Shown here in pieces: positions 51,700 to 61,375 of a stretch of DNA of 64,000 nucleotides. This DNA comes from an uncultured Eubacteriales bacterium (lineage in GTDB: Bacteria; Bacillota; Clostridia; Christensenellales; UBA1242): positions 1 to 64,000 of the forward strand of contig CAOQRA010000001.1 of NCBI GenBank assembly GCA_948512295.1, in the 5' to 3' direction. Position numbers and translations under genes: made by a program. The notes below the pieces were generated by a model. That model was not told the origin of the DNA. It saw only the letters and a program-made list of their open reading frames with translations, and did no database searches. Numbering within the stretch: the stretch's first letter is position 1; every line of letters begins with the position of its first letter.

Positions 51700-52833
51700 T
51701 TACCAAACCTTTTCTTTCTTTTTAGTAAACACGATTATAAGAATTACAACTCCAAGAAGTGCAACTGCGCAAGCTACGATAATCCAAATTATAACTGAGG
51801 TTTGCATAGGCGAGCCCGTTGAAACTTGCAACTCTTCACTTTTGAATTGAGTAGGGGAACCATCGGTGTTATACACGACGCAATATACCTGCCAAGTGCC
51901 AGCGACTCTATTGCTGTCGAAGAGAAAGGAATTTCCGTTGCGCTCTGGGTCGCCAGTAAAGATGGCATTTTGATAATCTGAAAATTCCTCACGGAATTTA
52001 TCCTTTTCGCTGAGTACATATTTTTTACCATCTGCGCTTTCGCCTTTAACATACCACGTAATTAAGTTTTGATTGCAATATTTAAAACCATCACGTTCAT
52101 CATTTATGATGTTAAACATATGTGCGTCGCCAATGCTTGTAATACCACTTGCATCGGTGCGTTCTATAATTGGATTAGCGGTTATTGCAGAGGGTGCTAC
52201 AAAGATAAACTCACTTGCTGCATCATAATATTGAGGTGCACTACCTGACTGGTTACCAAGTCCAATATGCACGATAAACTTGTAAATTCCCCAGCCATTG
52301 CCGTAATTTTTATGCTGTCTTTCTCCAAACTTAACATCTTCTTCTTTGGAATAGGCATCTATATAAAATTCATGTGAGGCAATTGCGGCGGTCACTTCTT
52401 CTAAAGTATTCAAAGGGGAACTTGAAGTAAAAACATTATCAATTGTTATCTTGCCATCGTATTCATCAAATGACGTGTTTGTATCCGAGATATAGCGCTG
52501 CTCATATTGAAGCTCGATACTGTAAGTATAATTAATGTTTTCGCCCGTTGGAATTTGGCTGCCAGCGTCAAAATTGAATTTAAGTTTAGTCATATCTTTC
52601 CATTCAAATTCTGTGTAGGTAGAGCCTGAATAGTTGCCCTTGTTTGTGGAGTTATATTGACTATTTGGCGAGCTTCGTCTATATGCTACATATGTTAGCG
52701 TACTGTTCGAAAGAGCAATAGATTCGGCGGCGTGTGTCATACTAACAATTGTTGTGCCGCTAAAAGTCAGAAGCAGCATTGCAAATAGAGCGCACAGCGT
52801 TATTAAAAAACTTTTTGAATATTTTTTAGTCAT
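51700..52833 (-). CDS. Membrane-anchored extracellular protein
   Basis: A 377-residue protein with an N-terminal signal/anchor (hydrophobic core LITLCALFAMLLLTF), a beta-rich ectodomain of about 300 residues with Ser/Thr/Tyr-rich strands, and a C-terminal helix (WIIVACAVALLGVVILIIVF) plus KKKEKVW tail. There is no LPXTG. The anchor design matches the 2881-residue protein at 19007, so both may belong to one surface system. The start at 52833 follows AAGGAG; 11 codons upstream are unsupported. Confidence 0.75.
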   Translation of the reverse strand: MTKKYSKSFLITLCALFAMLLLTFSGTTIVSMTHAAESIALSNSTLTYVAYRRSSPNSQYNSTNKGNYSGSTYTEFEWKDMTKLKFNFDAGSQIPTGENINYTYSIELQYEQRYISDTNTSFDEYDGKITIDNVFTSSSPLNTLEEVTAAIASHEFYIDAYSKEEDVKFGERQHKNYGNGWGIYKFIVHIGLGNQSGSAPQYYDAASEFIFVAPSAITANPIIERTDASGITSIGDAHMFNIINDERDGFKYCNQNLITWYVKGESADGKKYVLSEKDKFREEFSDYQNAIFTGDPERNGNSFLFDSNRVAGTWQVYCVVYNTDGSPTQFKSEELQVSTGSPMQTSVIIWIIVACAVALLGVVILIIVFTKKKEKVW

Positions 52834-52910
52834 AATATTCTCCTTTTTACGAATAGAGTTTAGCATACTTTAAAAATAAAATAAAACGATTTTCAAAGGT
52901 TTTTAAATTG

Positions 52911-52939
52911 TTGACAAAATTTGTATAAATATATATACT
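52911..52939 (+). promoter_or_regulatory. Promoter of the glmU-like-pth-mfd operon, leaderless arrangement
   Basis: TTGACA (52911-52916), 17-nt spacer, TATACT (52934-52939), then seven bases to the ATG at 52947. Confidence 0.78.
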
Positions 52940-52946
52940 AAAAATT

Positions 52947-53798
52947 ATGGAAAAAGAAGAATTAGAAATCGGAGTTTGTGAAAATCAAATGACCTTTGAT
53001 TTTTCGATGCTGGAAAATTGTGAAGTGGAAGAGGAAGAAAGTAGCATTCTGCCTGAGGGGTTTGTAGTGCCTAAAAACCATGATTGGATTGATGATGAGG
53101 TGTTGTTTGTTGTCGTAAAAACTCAAGGCCATGATAATGACTTATGCGGGAAGACTATGCTTGAATGGGTGAAAATTGCTGGCAGCGGTTGTGAAAAGTT
53201 GACTTTAGCAGACGGCGAGGATATTTACGCACAAGTGCGTAGCCTTAATTCAAGCAAAAATTACATCGCTGTGTTCTATTCTGATACACCGCTTTTGGAG
53301 AAAAATACCTTTCATAAAATTATGGATTATTTCTGCAAAAATCAAATGAATGTTTTGACTTTGCCGCGAGGCTATGTTTTTAAAAGCGAGTTTTTAAAAA
53401 ATAACGTCTGCTTTGCCTCTGGTCAAATGACAGAATTTGAAAATGCCAAGCGTGATTTTATTTGCGTTAATAACAGCATTACCTTTTCAAAAGTCAGCAA
53501 ATATCTTTATGACAAAATCAGACTTTTTCATCTCAAAAATGGAGTTATTATGTCTGGTAGTGAAACCATCTTTATAGATGCAGATGTGGAAATTGAAGCG
53601 GGAGTTAATATAGAGGCGAACAATCATATAAAAGGGCAGACATATATTGGGAAAGGCGTTATATTAGAGCCTAATAACGTCATCAAAAACAGCATTATTT
53701 CTGACAACGCATGTCTATGTGGTTGTTATATTGAAAATAGCAAAGTGACAAATGGGAAATTTGCAGTTATGGAAAAACTTATAAATCAAGAGTTTTAG
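52947..53798 (+). CDS. GlmU-like hexapeptide-repeat protein lacking the pyrophosphorylase signature
   Basis: A 283-residue protein in the place glmU takes upstream of pth-mfd in Firmicutes. The middle keeps a nucleotidyltransferase-like outline (FVVVKTQGHDN, then YIAVFYSDTPLL, which matches the metal-site GDVPLL), and residues about 205-275 form a left-handed beta-helix (IEAGVNIEANNHIKGQTYIG and following). The L-A-A-G-x-G-T-x-M-x-S uridylyltransferase loop is absent and the protein is far shorter than GlmU (about 450). Probably a derived or non-catalytic relative. Confidence 0.65.
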   Translation: MEKEELEIGVCENQMTFDFSMLENCEVEEEESSILPEGFVVPKNHDWIDDEVLFVVVKTQGHDNDLCGKTMLEWVKIAGSGCEKLTLADGEDIYAQVRSLNSSKNYIAVFYSDTPLLEKNTFHKIMDYFCKNQMNVLTLPRGYVFKSEFLKNNVCFASGQMTEFENAKRDFICVNNSITFSKVSKYLYDKIRLFHLKNGVIMSGSETIFIDADVEIEAGVNIEANNHIKGQTYIGKGVILEPNNVIKNSIISDNACLCGCYIENSKVTNGKFAVMEKLINQEF

Positions 53799-53807
53799 GG
53801 GTGAAAA

Positions 53808-54311
53808 ATGTATATAATTGTAGGGCTTGGAAACTTTGGTGCAAAATATGATTGGACTTATCATAATCTAGGCTTTATGACCTGTGATGCACTTGCAAAT
53901 AAAATGGGCATAGCTTTTACTAAAGAAAAATACAAAGCGCTAATCGCAGAAGGGAACCTTCAAGGACAAAAAGTTATACTTGCAAAACCGCTCACATATA
54001 TGAATAACAGCGGCGAAGCTGTCACCCTTTTAAAACAAAAATTTAAGGATGCAAAAATACTTGTTATAGTTGATGACATAGACTTGCCAGCGGGTAAAAT
54101 TCGCTATCGTGAGCGCGGCTCTAGTGGTACGCATAATGGGCTACGTAGTATTGTAAGCTTTATAGGGGAAGATTTTGAGCGTGTCAAAATTGGCATAGGT
54201 AGAGATCAAGAAAAGGACCTTGCAGACTTTGTACTAAGTAAAATTCAGGATAAGGAATTATTTGCAAAGGCTATAGATGATGCTAGTGATTTTATTTTAG
54301 GTAAACTATGA
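53808..54311 (+). CDS. pth: Peptidyl-tRNA hydrolase
   Basis: A 167-residue enzyme that recycles peptidyl-tRNA. Seen: VGLGNFGAKYDWTYHNLGF (5-23, with Phe for the usual Pro in GLGNPG and the catalytic His20), LAKPLTYMNNSGEAV, and DDIDLPAGKIRYRERGSSGTHNGLRSI. It is a little shorter than the usual 185-195. It overlaps mfd by 4 nt. Confidence 0.92.
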   Translation: MYIIVGLGNFGAKYDWTYHNLGFMTCDALANKMGIAFTKEKYKALIAEGNLQGQKVILAKPLTYMNNSGEAVTLLKQKFKDAKILVIVDDIDLPAGKIRYRERGSSGTHNGLRSIVSFIGEDFERVKIGIGRDQEKDLADFVLSKIQDKELFAKAIDDASDFILGKL

Positions 54312-57300
54312 ACGGGCTTGATAATAGAATTAAAGAGATAACAGAGAAGAAATTTGTTTCAGGATGTGGCGAAGGAGAGAAGGCTATACTAGTGCAGCAA
54401 TATGGTCGCTTCATTTTTTTGTGCAGTAATTTTGTAAGCGCAGGTAAGCTTAAGCGTGCTTTTTCAGCTTTAAATTTAAAAGCAGAGATAATCACAGCGG
54501 CACGTGAAAAAGTCAGTGAAGAGGACAGCAACTTGCTGCCTTTTGTGGCGGCGGTCAATGGTTATTTAAATAAAAAAGTTGATGCACTTTTAGTGCTGCC
54601 TTGCTCTAGTATGATTAACTTTAATGCTGAGATTTTTTTTCACCCTGTAAGTTTTGCAAAAGGCAAATTAATTTCGCATCAATTAATCTGTGACACTTTA
54701 GTCAAACTCGGCTATCGACGAAGTGACTTAGTAAGTCGCGAGGGCGAATTTGCGTTGAGAGGCGATATTTTAGACATTTTTATGCCAAGTGAAAGTAATC
54801 CTATTCGCATTGAATTTTTCGATGACGAAATTGAAAGCATTCATTACTTTGACCTTGCCAGCATGAAAAACCTAGAAAAACTTGAAGTTTTTAATCTCTA
54901 TCCAGCATTTTTACCTATTGGTAATGATAATATTTTCAGCTTTAATGGATGTAAAATTATTGATGAACCCAAAAAGATTGAAGATGAATTTGAACTATTA
55001 TATAAAAGTTATAAAGCCATGGAAAGTTTTGATTCCAAACTTTATACGTCTTTTGAAAGGCTTTATGAAAGCGCGGACTTAATTTTTGACAATACAAGAC
55101 TTTTAAAGGAAGGGTTTTGCAATAGTCGTATTCCAACTCGAAGTTATCTTACAGATTTTATGGCGCTAAAGCAGGACCTATTAAGTTATTTAGATATGCA
55201 TCTAGGTATTATACTTTTTGCTGGTGATGCAAGGAATAAAACACGCTTATCCGATTTTTTGCGAGATAATGGTTTTGTCTTTCACGATTACGAAAGTGAA
55301 GTTTTTACATTAAATAAAATTTATGTCAGTGAAAAAGCTTTTCCGTTCAGCTTTAGTTTTTTACAGCACCGAGTGGTGGGGATCGGCGTTGACAATTTAT
55401 ATAGGACAAATACGACCTCTTTTTCAAAAGGTAAACATGATGTATTTTATTTGCCAAAGCTTGGTGATTATGTAGTTCATTCTTTTCATGGGATAGGTAA
55501 GTGTATCAAGATTGAACGCATGAAAATTGCCGATTATGAAAAAGACTATTTTGTAATTGAATACAAAAATAGCGGAGTGTTGTATCTTCCAAGTGAAGAG
55601 GCAAACACGATTTCGGCCTACATTGGAAGTGAAGAAAATCCTAAACTATCCGCACTTGGTGGGGCTGAGTTTGCAAGGCTTAAAGATCGTGTCAAAGCTG
55701 GTCTTAAAGAAATGGCGTTTTCTTTGACTCAAATGTATAAAGAAAGACAAAATTCAAAAGGTTACAACTTTAAGCGCGATGAGTATTTAGATAAAAAATT
55801 TGCTGACACCTTTGGTTATAATGAAACATCTGACCAGCTTAGAGCAATTTCTGACATTGAAAAAGATATGGAGAGCGATAAGATCATGGACAGGCTTATC
55901 TGCGGTGATGTAGGATTTGGCAAGACGGAAGTTGCACTACGAGCTTGTTTTAAATGCATTTATAATGGTAGACAGGTTGCTTTGCTTTGTCCAACGACTA
56001 TTTTATCCGAACAGCATTTAAGAACGGCAAAGGCTAGACTAGAACTATTTGGAGCGAGAGTGGAAGTGCTTAATCGATTTAAAACTCCTGCCCAGATTAA
56101 AGACATTCTGACGCGTCTTAGTGAGGGGAAAGTGGACATGCTTATCGGCACTCATAGGCTTTTAAGTGAGGACGTAAAATTCAAAGATTTGGGGCTTTTA
56201 GTCTTAGATGAAGAGCAGCGCTTTGGTGTGGAAGCTAAAGAGAAGATAAAAAATGCTAAAAGGAATATAGATGTTCTTAGCCTATCGGCGACGCCAATTC
56301 CTCGCACGCTTAACATGTCGCTTTCTGGCATTCGTGACATAAGCATAATTGAAACTCCGCCAAAAGAAAGGTTGCCTATTCAAACCTATGTGGCAGAGCA
56401 GGCAGATGACCTTATTCGTGACGTTTTAAGGCGCGAGCTTGCTCGCGGCGGGCAGGCATTCATTATATACAATCGCGTAGAAAGCATAGAGGATTTTGCT
56501 TCATATATACGCAGCTTGGTGCCAGAGGCTAAGATTGGCATTGCACATGGGCAAATGCAAGAAAAAGCACTTGAAAACATTATCAATAGTTTATATAAGG
56601 GCATATTTAACGTTTTTATATCTACAACCTTAATTGAAAATGGTATAGATCTGCCAAGTGCAAATTCTATGATAATTATTGAGGCTGACAGACTGGGACT
56701 TGGACAATTATATCAAATAAGAGGGCGAATTGGCAGAAGCGATAAATTAAGTTATGCGTATCTTCTATATAATAAAAACAAGCTGCTTACAGATGACGCT
56801 TATAAAAGATTGCAAGCTATTCGCGAGTTTAGCGAACTTGGTAGCGGCTTTAAAATTGCTATGCGCGATCTTGAAATTCGTGGCGCCGGAAATATTTTTG
56901 GCAAAGAACAGCATGGACACATTGCAAAAGTGGGCTATGATATGTTTGTTAAACTTCTTGATGAGGCGGTAGACGAAATTCAAGGTAAGACTAAAGAAGA
57001 GGAAAGTGATGTCAAACTTGAAGTCACTTTGGACGCATTTATTAGTGAAGATTATATTCCATCGAGTGATGAACGTATTTTGATGTACACCAAAATAAGC
57101 AACATTGCTTCACCTATTGAGGAAGATGAAGTGATAAAATCTCTTAATGATGGCTTTGGCGCGGTGCCAAACGAAGTTTATAACCTTGCAAGGCTTGCAC
57201 TGCTTAAAAACCTTGCAAGTAAGTTTAATGTCAATAAAATTCGCATTAATGCAACAACATGTAATGTGGTATTAAATAAAAGCGAAGAAATTATTTGCAA

Positions 57301-57445
57301 GCAACTTGCAAATATACTTCAAGACTATGAGGGCACGCTATGTTTTTCAGCGCTTGCATACATTTCTTTCCGTTACAGCGGCTCAGTTCGCGCTAAAGTT
57401 GACTACTTAATCGACTTTTTTGACGCCGCTACAACGAAAAGTTGA
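54308..57445 (+). CDS. mfd: Transcription-repair coupling factor Mfd
   Basis: A 1045-residue SF2 translocase that removes stalled RNA polymerase and recruits UvrA. A degenerate UvrB-like N-terminus is followed by the RNAP-interaction domain (DYVVHSFHGIGKC, about 388), then the motor: Walker A GDVGFGKTEVA, LLCPTTILSEQH, LVLDEEQRFGVEAKEK, LSATPIPRTLNMS, and the RecG-like TRG motif GQLYQIRGRIGRS. Slightly shorter than the B. subtilis protein (1177). Order glmU-like-pth-mfd-foldase is the usual one. Confidence 0.95.
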   Translation: MNGLDNRIKEITEKKFVSGCGEGEKAILVQQYGRFIFLCSNFVSAGKLKRAFSALNLKAEIITAAREKVSEEDSNLLPFVAAVNGYLNKKVDALLVLPCSSMINFNAEIFFHPVSFAKGKLISHQLICDTLVKLGYRRSDLVSREGEFALRGDILDIFMPSESNPIRIEFFDDEIESIHYFDLASMKNLEKLEVFNLYPAFLPIGNDNIFSFNGCKIIDEPKKIEDEFELLYKSYKAMESFDSKLYTSFERLYESADLIFDNTRLLKEGFCNSRIPTRSYLTDFMALKQDLLSYLDMHLGIILFAGDARNKTRLSDFLRDNGFVFHDYESEVFTLNKIYVSEKAFPFSFSFLQHRVVGIGVDNLYRTNTTSFSKGKHDVFYLPKLGDYVVHSFHGIGKCIKIERMKIADYEKDYFVIEYKNSGVLYLPSEEANTISAYIGSEENPKLSALGGAEFARLKDRVKAGLKEMAFSLTQMYKERQNSKGYNFKRDEYLDKKFADTFGYNETSDQLRAISDIEKDMESDKIMDRLICGDVGFGKTEVALRACFKCIYNGRQVALLCPTTILSEQHLRTAKARLELFGARVEVLNRFKTPAQIKDILTRLSEGKVDMLIGTHRLLSEDVKFKDLGLLVLDEEQRFGVEAKEKIKNAKRNIDVLSLSATPIPRTLNMSLSGIRDISIIETPPKERLPIQTYVAEQADDLIRDVLRRELARGGQAFIIYNRVESIEDFASYIRSLVPEAKIGIAHGQMQEKALENIINSLYKGIFNVFISTTLIENGIDLPSANSMIIIEADRLGLGQLYQIRGRIGRSDKLSYAYLLYNKNKLLTDDAYKRLQAIREFSELGSGFKIAMRDLEIRGAGNIFGKEQHGHIAKVGYDMFVKLLDEAVDEIQGKTKEEESDVKLEVTLDAFISEDYIPSSDERILMYTKISNIASPIEEDEVIKSLNDGFGAVPNEVYNLARLALLKNLASKFNVNKIRINATTCNVVLNKSEEIICKQLANILQDYEGTLCFSALAYISFRYSGSVRAKVDYLIDFFDAATTKS

Positions 57446-57463
57446 GAAATATTAACAAATCAC

Positions 57464-57493
57464 TTGAATTTTTAGGTTAGATTGTATTATAAT
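57464..57493 (+). promoter_or_regulatory. Promoter of the PrsA-like lipoprotein gene
   Basis: TTGAAT (57464-57469), 18-nt spacer, TATAAT (57488-57493), followed by AGAGGA and the ATG at 57520. Confidence 0.65.
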
Positions 57494-57519
57494 TGTTAAA
57501 GATTTATAAAAGAGGAAAC

Positions 57520-59304
57520 ATGAAAAAGAGTAAAATTTTTGGACTAATATGTGCAGTTATGATGTTTTGCGTTACCATTTTGTCTGGCTGCTCGCTTATA
57601 ACGCTTGATAGAGAACGCTATCTTAATCAGATAGTGGCGTCTATTGCTGATAAAGATTCTAACAAAACTTTAATTGAAATCAAGAAGAAAGATTTAATTT
57701 CGGCATATAACAGCTTTGGTTACTATTACACTCAATATTATTCTTATACCGCTGAAGAAGCGCTCAAACTTACCTTAGACACTTTAGTTGATAGAAGAAT
57801 TACTATTTTAGAAAGCGAAAAAATTTATTCAGAGGGACTTAGCGAGGCTGAAAAAACTTATCTTTGGCAGGAAACTTCCACATCCTTAGAAAGCAATTAT
57901 AAATCCTATTTAGACGAAGTTTTAGGCACATCTAAAAAAGATGATAGTTCAAGCGATGCTAGGAAGTTTGAGGGCTATGTAAAAAATGCATTTTTAAAAC
58001 ATGATGGTGATAGTTACGAGATCATTAAATCTACCACTCCATCTAAAACCATTGAAAATTTCAAATATGATGTCGCTAGAGACATAAACAAAAAAGAAGA
58101 TAAAGATCTTTTATATACAAATCTTTTAGATTTTGTAAACTCTCCATCCTCTGATGCCTATACAAAAGCGTTTACAAACTATCTTAAAGCATTAAAGAAA
58201 AGTGAAGATGGACTTAATTTATCTACGGATACAGCCTCCATTTTTAGACGTGAAATTGAAAGGATTTATCAGGTTGTGTATGAAAACTATATGATTGAAA
58301 AGTATGATGAATATTTTACTAACTTTTCTGACAAAGCTTCAGTGACAATTAAACAAATGCTAGATCTTTATTCAAGCATGGTGCGCTCTTCTTATACTCA
58401 ATATAATATAGAATATGACAGCGCTTATGAAACAAATATGCAGTCAGATAGCACCAAGTTATATTATTACAAAGAAAGAGGAAAGGTTGGCGAAGAGAAT
58501 AACTTTACACAATTCTTTCAAGTGGCTCATGTGTTATTTAAGTTCACAGATGCCCAGTCAAGTCAGTACAAACTTTTGCAAGAGCGTAAAGCAAACGGCT
58601 ATTATACCAGTGAAGAGGGCTATAATAACGACTTAAATGCGCTTATAAGCGAAGTTAAACCAGTCGTTCGTCAAAAGAATGAGCAAGGTGAGTATGTGGA
58701 AGTGCAGTCTTCTATGGAGGAAGAAAAAACAGCGTTAGCGCTTGCGAGATATATTAAAAATCAAGTTGATGGACTTTCAACTTCGCAGGATAAAGTTGAC
58801 GCTTTCCGTGAGTTTATTTACAAGTATAACGATGACCCAGGTATGATAAATGCAGCAAACAATTATACAATTGGTGTTAACAAGGCTCAAGCTGAAAATG
58901 ATGACAAATACAAAGTTTATTCTAATTATGTGACAGAGTTCACTGATACGGCAGTTGAGCTTTATAACGATGGAGAAGGTCAGCTTGGTGATGTAAGCGA
59001 AGCGGTAATTACAGAAAATGGTGTACACGTACTTTTCTATGTGGGTGAAATTCAAAATTTATTTCCAAATATAGATGAAAAATTTGCACTCACAAATGAT
59101 GACATAAGTGATGATGGCTTGACTCCTATTGAAAAATTGGCAGCCACACGAATTAATCCTTTTGTAGATAAAACTTATTTTGATATGCTTTATGACAGTT
59201 TAGTGACTGACAATTTCTCAGTTTTTCAAAATTTAAACATGAATGAACTTAAAAAGCAATTTACTATAAATTACTATCCAGATGCTTATAAAGACTTATT
59301 GTAA
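57520..59304 (+). CDS. PrsA/SurA-like foldase lipoprotein
   Basis: A 594-residue lipoprotein with lipobox LSGC at the end of the signal peptide (near residue 25). The N-terminal region is helical and SurA-like (KDLISAYNSFGYYY ... EEALKLTLDTLVDRRI). A parvulin-like PPIase domain is suggested by VAHVLFKF (about 330) and TENGVHVLFYVGEI (about 505), with a large insertion between them. It follows mfd, as prsA-like genes often do. The start at 57520 follows AGAGGA. Catalytic activity is uncertain. Confidence 0.78.
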   Translation: MKKSKIFGLICAVMMFCVTILSGCSLITLDRERYLNQIVASIADKDSNKTLIEIKKKDLISAYNSFGYYYTQYYSYTAEEALKLTLDTLVDRRITILESEKIYSEGLSEAEKTYLWQETSTSLESNYKSYLDEVLGTSKKDDSSSDARKFEGYVKNAFLKHDGDSYEIIKSTTPSKTIENFKYDVARDINKKEDKDLLYTNLLDFVNSPSSDAYTKAFTNYLKALKKSEDGLNLSTDTASIFRREIERIYQVVYENYMIEKYDEYFTNFSDKASVTIKQMLDLYSSMVRSSYTQYNIEYDSAYETNMQSDSTKLYYYKERGKVGEENNFTQFFQVAHVLFKFTDAQSSQYKLLQERKANGYYTSEEGYNNDLNALISEVKPVVRQKNEQGEYVEVQSSMEEEKTALALARYIKNQVDGLSTSQDKVDAFREFIYKYNDDPGMINAANNYTIGVNKAQAENDDKYKVYSNYVTEFTDTAVELYNDGEGQLGDVSEAVITENGVHVLFYVGEIQNLFPNIDEKFALTNDDISDDGLTPIEKLAATRINPFVDKTYFDMLYDSLVTDNFSVFQNLNMNELKKQFTINYYPDAYKDLL

Positions 59305-59305
59305 T

Positions 59306-59342
59306 AAAAAATCCCCTTGAAAGTTTGACAAGGGGATTTTTA
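59306..59342 (+). terminator. Terminator of the foldase gene that contains the next promoter's -35
   Basis: A perfect 13-bp stem AAAAATCCCCTTG / CAAGGGGATTTTT. The loop and the start of the 3' arm carry TTGACA (59325-59330), the -35 box of the downstream gene. Confidence 0.88.
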
Positions 59343-59353
59343 TTTGATATATT
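59325..59353 (+). promoter_or_regulatory. Promoter of the YbhN-like gene, leaderless arrangement
   Basis: TTGACA (59325-59330), 17-nt spacer, TATATT (59348-59353), then six bases to the ATG at 59360. Confidence 0.8.
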
Positions 59354-59359
59354 TATATT

Positions 59360-60724
59360 ATGGCGAGTCTGAAAAAAAGCAAACTTGAAAGTTTAGTGCG
59401 TGCCCAAGAGGTCAGCATTTTTTATATCCAAGCAAGCTTGACAGATGTAGATATGCAATTGGTTAAAGCGACAGTTAAAACAGATAAAAAAAATAAACGC
59501 TATAAAACTATTGTTAGTCAGGTCATTGACAACGATCAAAAAAAGAAACTTGATGAGGCGGAACAATCTGTCGCTAAACATAGCGGAAAGCGCAAAAAAA
59601 TAACAAACATCATTTGCTTTATTGTCAATATTGCAGTACTTGCAGGTATACTTCTTTATCAGCTTTTAGGCAAGGAATTTTTGCCGTTAAGCGGTTTGCA
59701 TATAAACGGTTGGGCGACTTTAATAATTTTCCTTTTATTTATTGCAAGTGTGGTTTGTGAAATGCTTGCTATGAGTTATTTAATTAAAAAATCAGTGGGG
59801 AAATGGCGATTTGGCTTAAGTTTTAAAATGAACACAATAGGGCACTATTACGATGCTATAACGCCGCTTGCGACAGGCGGGCAACCTTTCCAAATTACTT
59901 ATTTAAAATCGCATGACATTCCTTTACATTCCGCGCTTGCAATCCCTCTTGCTAAGTATGTTTTTTCTCAGATTGTATGGGTGCTTGTCAGCCTAATATG
60001 TATGATTGTGTCTTTTGCAGGAGGTGCTTATAATACCTATGTTGTAGTTATCTCTGCAATAGGTTTCGTACTTGGAAGTTTTATGCTTTTTGTTACCTTG
60101 TTTTTGTCTATCAGTAAAAGCGTGGGCCGTAAACTTGTCGTTAAAGTGCTAAAGCTTGCTCAAAAGATGAAAATAGTAAAAAATTATGAAAAACAATATG
60201 AAAAAATATCAAAATATATTGAAGACTTTCAAACTGTAATGAAGCAGTATGCCACATCTTTTAAAGATTTCATGATATTGTTTGGTTCATTACTACTTAA
60301 ATTGATAATTTCCTATTCAATACCTTATTTCGTATTTTGTATGTTTCATGGTTTTGAGGGCGGACAATATTTTCATTTCTTTGTAATGGCAATATTGGTT
60401 GATCTAGCTGCAAGTTTCTTCCCGCTTCCTGGCGGCACTGGCATGAGTGAAGTTTCCTATAGTGCTATGTTTGGTGCATATTTCTCTGGTGGTGTGCTGT
60501 TTTGGGCACTGCTAATGTGGAGGTTTATGACTTATTACATCTATCTGCTTTTGGGAATTTCAGTTTTAACCTATGATTTTGCTTATGGCAATCGCAAGTA
60601 TCGCTGGCAAAAACGCAAGGAAGAACTTAGCGAAGAAAGTAGAATTTTCAAGCAAGACCAAATAAATAGATTCAGAGCGCAACGCCAGCGCAATCGTCGA
60701 CGTAATCAAAGTTTAAAGTTTTAG
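59360..60724 (+). CDS. YbhN/MprF-type flippase-like membrane protein
   Basis: A 454-residue polytopic protein of the lysylphosphatidylglycerol synthase transmembrane-region (UPF0104) family. After a charged N-terminal 75 residues, about seven helices follow. Family marks: HYYDAITPLATGGQPFQITYL (about 168-188), and FFPLPGGTGMSEVSYSAMFG (about 353-372). It lacks the soluble aminoacyltransferase half of MprF. A role in lipid or lipid-linked precursor translocation is inferred. The tail is Arg/Gln-rich. Confidence 0.87.
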   Translation: MASLKKSKLESLVRAQEVSIFYIQASLTDVDMQLVKATVKTDKKNKRYKTIVSQVIDNDQKKKLDEAEQSVAKHSGKRKKITNIICFIVNIAVLAGILLYQLLGKEFLPLSGLHINGWATLIIFLLFIASVVCEMLAMSYLIKKSVGKWRFGLSFKMNTIGHYYDAITPLATGGQPFQITYLKSHDIPLHSALAIPLAKYVFSQIVWVLVSLICMIVSFAGGAYNTYVVVISAIGFVLGSFMLFVTLFLSISKSVGRKLVVKVLKLAQKMKIVKNYEKQYEKISKYIEDFQTVMKQYATSFKDFMILFGSLLLKLIISYSIPYFVFCMFHGFEGGQYFHFFVMAILVDLAASFFPLPGGTGMSEVSYSAMFGAYFSGGVLFWALLMWRFMTYYIYLLLGISVLTYDFAYGNRKYRWQKRKEELSEESRIFKQDQINRFRAQRQRNRRRNQSLKF

Positions 60725-60757
60725 AATATATTTTTCAATTTTATACAATATAAAACT

Positions 60758-61333
60758 ATGAAGAAAAATAAACCTTTGTATGGTTGGATTTTTGCAGTAA
60801 TAGTTTTAACTATATTACTTGCAATTTCATTATATCTAGGACTTAGTGGTTGGTTTTTTACCACAAATTTTTCGCGTCCTACCGATTTAGTTTTAGGAAA
60901 TAATGTGGAAATAGCGGTCAATAAAAGCCAAGCAAGCACGGCGTCTTTCACTTTTTCAGGCGGTTATCTGCAAGGCGAAAAATTGCCGCAAATTGTCAGT
61001 GTTAAAAATAGCAGCGAGGAGGGCAAAGTGTTTCTTCGTGCTAAAGTTTATGTTTTCATGGCAGATAATTCCATTTCGGATATGGCACTTGCTGGAAACA
61101 GCAATTGGAATAAAGCGGACGATGGCTATTATTATTTTAACGATAAACTTGTTTATCAGGGCAAAGTCGGACTTTGCAGCCATGTTGAAGTTGGAGAAGA
61201 AAGCAAACTATGCGGCGCTTTAAATTATATACTGACGATATTAGTAGAGAGCCTTGATGAGAATTTGGATGTAGAAAAGGTGTGGGGCGTAGATCCTATT
61301 AAATTGGCAGAAAATCTCGGGCAAAATGTTTGA
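60758..61333 (+). CDS. TasA/SipW-substrate-like exported protein
   Basis: A 191-residue protein with an N-terminal membrane/signal helix (10-34) and a beta-rich domain. The order VFLRAKVYVF ... NWNKADDGYYYFNDKLVYQGKVG ... LVESLDENLD matches the TasA/camelysin pattern (strand with R-A-K/R, W-x-x-x-x-D-G-Y-Y-Y, then a G-x-x-T/V turn), which is common in SipW-processed fibre subunits. No sipW is adjacent. TACAAT (60744-60749) lies eight bases before the ATG. Family call tentative. Confidence 0.6.
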   Translation: MKKNKPLYGWIFAVIVLTILLAISLYLGLSGWFFTTNFSRPTDLVLGNNVEIAVNKSQASTASFTFSGGYLQGEKLPQIVSVKNSSEEGKVFLRAKVYVFMADNSISDMALAGNSNWNKADDGYYYFNDKLVYQGKVGLCSHVEVGEESKLCGALNYILTILVESLDENLDVEKVWGVDPIKLAENLGQNV

Positions 61334-61375
61334 CAATAATATAAGGAATATGTATCCTTAAAATGAGGAGGAGCT

